Shown: piece by piece, positions 5,299-6,840 of the stretch
Layout: every line of letters begins with the position of its first letter
Numbering within the stretch: the stretch's first letter is position 1
Assembly: GCA_002429315.1 (NCBI GenBank)
Contig: DIZC01000101.1
Coordinates: 1-6,840 of the forward strand
Reading direction: 5' to 3'
DNA: 6,840 nucleotides
DNA from: Alphaproteobacteria bacterium UBA6038
GTDB taxonomy: Bacteria > Pseudomonadota > Alphaproteobacteria > Micropepsales > Micropepsaceae
The notes under the pieces: generated by a model
Seen by the model: only the letters and a program-made list of their open reading frames with translations
What the model was told of the DNA's origin: nothing
The model's database searches: none
Translations under genes and position numbers: made by a program

Positions 5299-5323
5299 GG
5301 AACTTTGGGGCGGGGCCCGCGTT
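5299..5323 (+). promoter_or_regulatory. EcfG promoter of nepR-ecfG
   Basis: GGAAC (5299-5303) and CGTT (5320-5323), 16-bp spacer. Its -35 box is 7 bp from that of the divergent phyR promoter. The predicted start is near 5330. Confidence 0.87.
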
Positions 5324-5363
5324 TGGGCTTCGGGCGCGGCTGTCCGAGGCGCCGCACGCTAGC

Positions 5364-5606
5364 GTGTTGACTCAACATCGGGAAGCGTTGGTGGCAACTT
5401 CAGTACAACGACGGGGCTGGGCAGTTTTGAGAAAAGACCAGAGACCCGACCGGGAGCGCGCCAGAACGATCAAGACGCGGCAGCGGGCTATTGGCCGCGA
5501 GCTGCGGCGCATCTACGACGACGTGGCGCAGGAACCCGTGCCGGATGATTTTTTGGATCTCCTGCGGAAGATGGACAAGCAGGAGCCCCAGGGCGGAAGC
5601 TCGTGA
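5364..5606 (+). CDS. nepR: anti-sigma factor NepR
   Basis: NepR binds EcfG and blocks it until phosphorylated PhyR takes NepR away. The conserved core is present: IGRELRRIYDDV (residues 43-54 of the longest form) makes the first helix, then EPVPDDFLDLLRKMD (57-71) makes the second. The N terminus is variable in the family, so the start is uncertain. GTG 5364 gives 80 residues but has no clear ribosome binding site. GTG 5391 (71 residues) has GGGAAG upstream, and TTG 5427 (59 residues, close to known NepR sizes) has GGGGCTGGG upstream. The stop TGA overlaps the GTG of ecfG, so the two are translationally coupled, which suits a sigma/anti-sigma pair. Transcription is predicted from the EcfG-type promoter at 5299-5323. 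Confidence 0.9.
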   Translation: MLTQHREALVATSVQRRGWAVLRKDQRPDRERARTIKTRQRAIGRELRRIYDDVAQEPVPDDFLDLLRKMDKQEPQGGSS

Positions 5607-6277
5607 GCATGCGCGCCGAACCCGCCCCATCGCGACCGGACACCAATCGTCCCCGGGTCAAAGCCGAGGATGACGCCCAATTCAAGGCGGATCTGCTGGA
5701 CCTGATCCCGTTCCTGCGCGCGTTTGCCCGCTCGTTGTGCGGCAACCAGGAAACCGCGGACGATCTCGCCCAGGAGACCTTGGTCAAAGCCTGGCAGGCG
5801 CGGGACATGTTCGCGCCCGGCACCAACCTCAAGGCGTGGCTATTCACGATTCTGCGCAACCAGTTCTATTCCGACCGCCGGCGCGCCTGGCGGCAGGCGC
5901 CGTGGGATCAGGAAGCCGCCGAGCGGATTCCGGGCTCCGGCGGCGAGCAATCCTGGGCCGCCGAACTGTCGGATACGGCGCGCGCGCTCTCCTGCCTCTC
6001 GGACGAGCAACGTGAGGCTCTCATCTTGGTGGGAGCCGGCGGCTTCTCGTATGAAGACGCCGCCCACATCTGCAATTGCGCCGTGGGCACCGTGAAGAGC
6101 CGGGTGGCGCGGGCGCGCAAATCGCTGATTGCGATTCTCGAAGGCGATGAAGCCCTGCCCCCGGCCATGCAGCCGGTGGAAGGCGATGCGGCCAACGAAA
6201 TCATGGCACAACTCGACCGGCTCGCTCCCCCCTCCGCGGCAAGCGCCGCGCGCAAGCGCTTCAAAGGCACAGTCTGA
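5603..6277 (+). CDS. ecfG: ECF sigma factor of the general stress response (EcfG)
   Basis: This 224-residue ECF sigma factor directs RNA polymerase to GGAAC/CGTT promoters. Region 2 is at about residues 28-95 (DDLAQETLVKAW 53-64, then TNLKAWLFTILRN 74-86), and region 4 at about 125-175, with the helix-turn-helix FSYEDAAHICNCAVGTVKSR (148-167). Residues 1-25 and the tail after about 178 are low-complexity extensions; the Ala-rich C-terminal tail is longer than the sigma core needs. GTG 5603 overlaps the nepR stop by 4 bp (GTGA), and ATG 5609 two codons on is an equally possible start with GGAAG upstream. The gene is in an operon with nepR and opposite phyR, the arrangement standard for this system. 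Confidence 0.94.
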   Translation: MSMRAEPAPSRPDTNRPRVKAEDDAQFKADLLDLIPFLRAFARSLCGNQETADDLAQETLVKAWQARDMFAPGTNLKAWLFTILRNQFYSDRRRAWRQAPWDQEAAERIPGSGGEQSWAAELSDTARALSCLSDEQREALILVGAGGFSYEDAAHICNCAVGTVKSRVARARKSLIAILEGDEALPPAMQPVEGDAANEIMAQLDRLAPPSAASAARKRFKGTV

Positions 6278-6312
6278 TTCACGCGTAAACAGGCCCCAGG
6301 CACGCCTGCCGC

Positions 6313-6343
6313 CTTGCGAGGCCCCGACCCCGCTCCTATATAG
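6313..6343 (+). promoter_or_regulatory. sigma-32 (RpoH) promoter of dnaK
   Basis: CTTG (6313-6316) and CCTATATAG (6335-6343) are separated by 18 bp, close to the alphaproteobacterial RpoH pattern CTTG-N17/18-CYTATNTNNG. It predicts a dnaK leader of roughly 115 nt. Confidence 0.72.
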
Positions 6344-6351
6344 CCATTAGG

Positions 6352-6382
6352 ACCGGCAGGGGCTTTCGCCCGAGCCGGTTTT
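6352..6382 (+). other. hairpin at the start of the dnaK leader
   Basis: ACCGGC (6352-6357) pairs with GCCGGT (6374-6379), with an inner GGGC/GCCC stem (6360-6363 with 6368-6371), followed by only four T residues. It lies after the sigma-32 promoter, so it would form at the very 5' end of the dnaK mRNA. It could equally act as a weak terminator for ecfG transcripts, and the sequence alone does not decide. Confidence 0.45.
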
Positions 6383-6463
6383 GCCAATGATTTCAAAGGG
6401 GACGGACCGGAAGGCGCCTCGTCTGAGGGCCAGGACACCGTCCGCCAGAAGAGAGGAACAACC

Positions 6464-6840
6464 ATGGCTAAAGTGATCGGCATCGACCTCGGCACGACCA
6501 ATTCGTGCGTTGCGGTCATGGAGGGCTCGGCCCCCAAGGTCATCGAAAATGCGGAAGGCGCGCGCACCACCCCTTCCGTGGTGGCATTTACCGGCGACGG
6601 GGAGCGCCTGGTCGGACAGGCCGCCAAGCGGCAGGCCGTCACCAACCCGGAATACACCTTCTTCGCCATCAAGCGGCTGATCGGCCGCCGCTACGAAGAT
6701 CCCATGACCCAGAAGGACATGGGCATGGTGCCGTACAAGATCGTCAAGGCAGGCAATGGCGATGCCTGGGTGCAGGGCCGCGATGGCAAGCAGTATTCTC
6801 CCTCGGAAATTTCCGCCTTCATCCTGCAGAAGATGAAGGA
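6464..6840 (+). CDS. dnaK: chaperone DnaK (Hsp70), 5' part
   Basis: The first 125 residues of the Hsp70 chaperone are present, and the gene runs off the window. The N-terminal ATPase phosphate loop IDLGTTNS (residues 7-14) and RTTPSVVAF (about residues 33-41), followed by FAIKRLIGRR, are unmistakable. DnaK folds and protects cytoplasmic proteins with DnaJ and GrpE, using ATP. ATG 6464 is preceded by GAGAGG (6451-6456) at a 7-nt gap. The sigma-32-type promoter at 6313-6343 indicates heat-shock control. No GGAAC/CGTT pair lies in front of it, so it does not look like a direct EcfG target despite being next to ecfG. dnaJ would be expected downstream. Confidence 0.97.
   Translation, partial: MAKVIGIDLGTTNSCVAVMEGSAPKVIENAEGARTTPSVVAFTGDGERLVGQAAKRQAVTNPEYTFFAIKRLIGRRYEDPMTQKDMGMVPYKIVKAGNGDAWVQGRDGKQYSPSEISAFILQKMK

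Noticed and set aside
6450..6480. EcfG promoter at GGAAC near the dnaK start
   Set aside because: No CGTT follows at 16-17 bp, and the site overlaps the ribosome binding region and the start codon.

Overview
The window is high-GC alphaproteobacterial chromosome. The main evidence is a complete PhyR-NepR-EcfG general stress response locus, which is specific to Alphaproteobacteria, followed by a dnaK with an alphaproteobacterial-type sigma-32 promoter. I cannot place it to genus.

Left part (1-2798). The 3' portion of a 2-oxoacid:ferredoxin oxidoreductase beta subunit (korB-like) is followed by a small orphan exported-looking protein (634-972). A decayed second copy of the 3' end of epmA lies at about 1023-1110 on the minus strand. 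Next come a one-TM hypothetical protein (1244-1780) and, convergent and overlapping it, an intact epmA (1770-2798, minus), the ligase that modifies elongation factor P.

Middle (2799-3825). A large nested inverted-repeat element separates the divergent epmA and efp. efp starts at GTG 3089, which puts its conserved loop lysine at position 34, the residue EpmA modifies, so enzyme and substrate are neighbours. A 56-residue single-TM protein (3655-3825, minus) ends in a 4-bp stop-to-stop overlap with efp.

Stress region (3825-6277). I find five sites matching the EcfG promoter pattern GGAAC-N16/17-CGTT. They lie upstream of the small TM protein, an unannotated ~98-nt RNA, a DUF1328 membrane protein, phyR and nepR-ecfG. 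The RNA candidate (about 3896-3994, minus) has its promoter at the right distance, a closing stem at the predicted 5' end, a C-rich single-stranded stretch, and a UUCG-loop terminator. It is the most interesting object here: a probable stress-induced sRNA, possibly GsrN-like, whose terminator sits just before the next EcfG promoter. phyR and nepR-ecfG are divergent, with their two EcfG -35 boxes 7 bp apart, giving the expected autoregulated circuit: phosphorylated PhyR captures NepR, and EcfG is freed.

Right end (6278-6840). A sigma-32-type promoter and a leader with a hairpin precede dnaK, which runs off the window.
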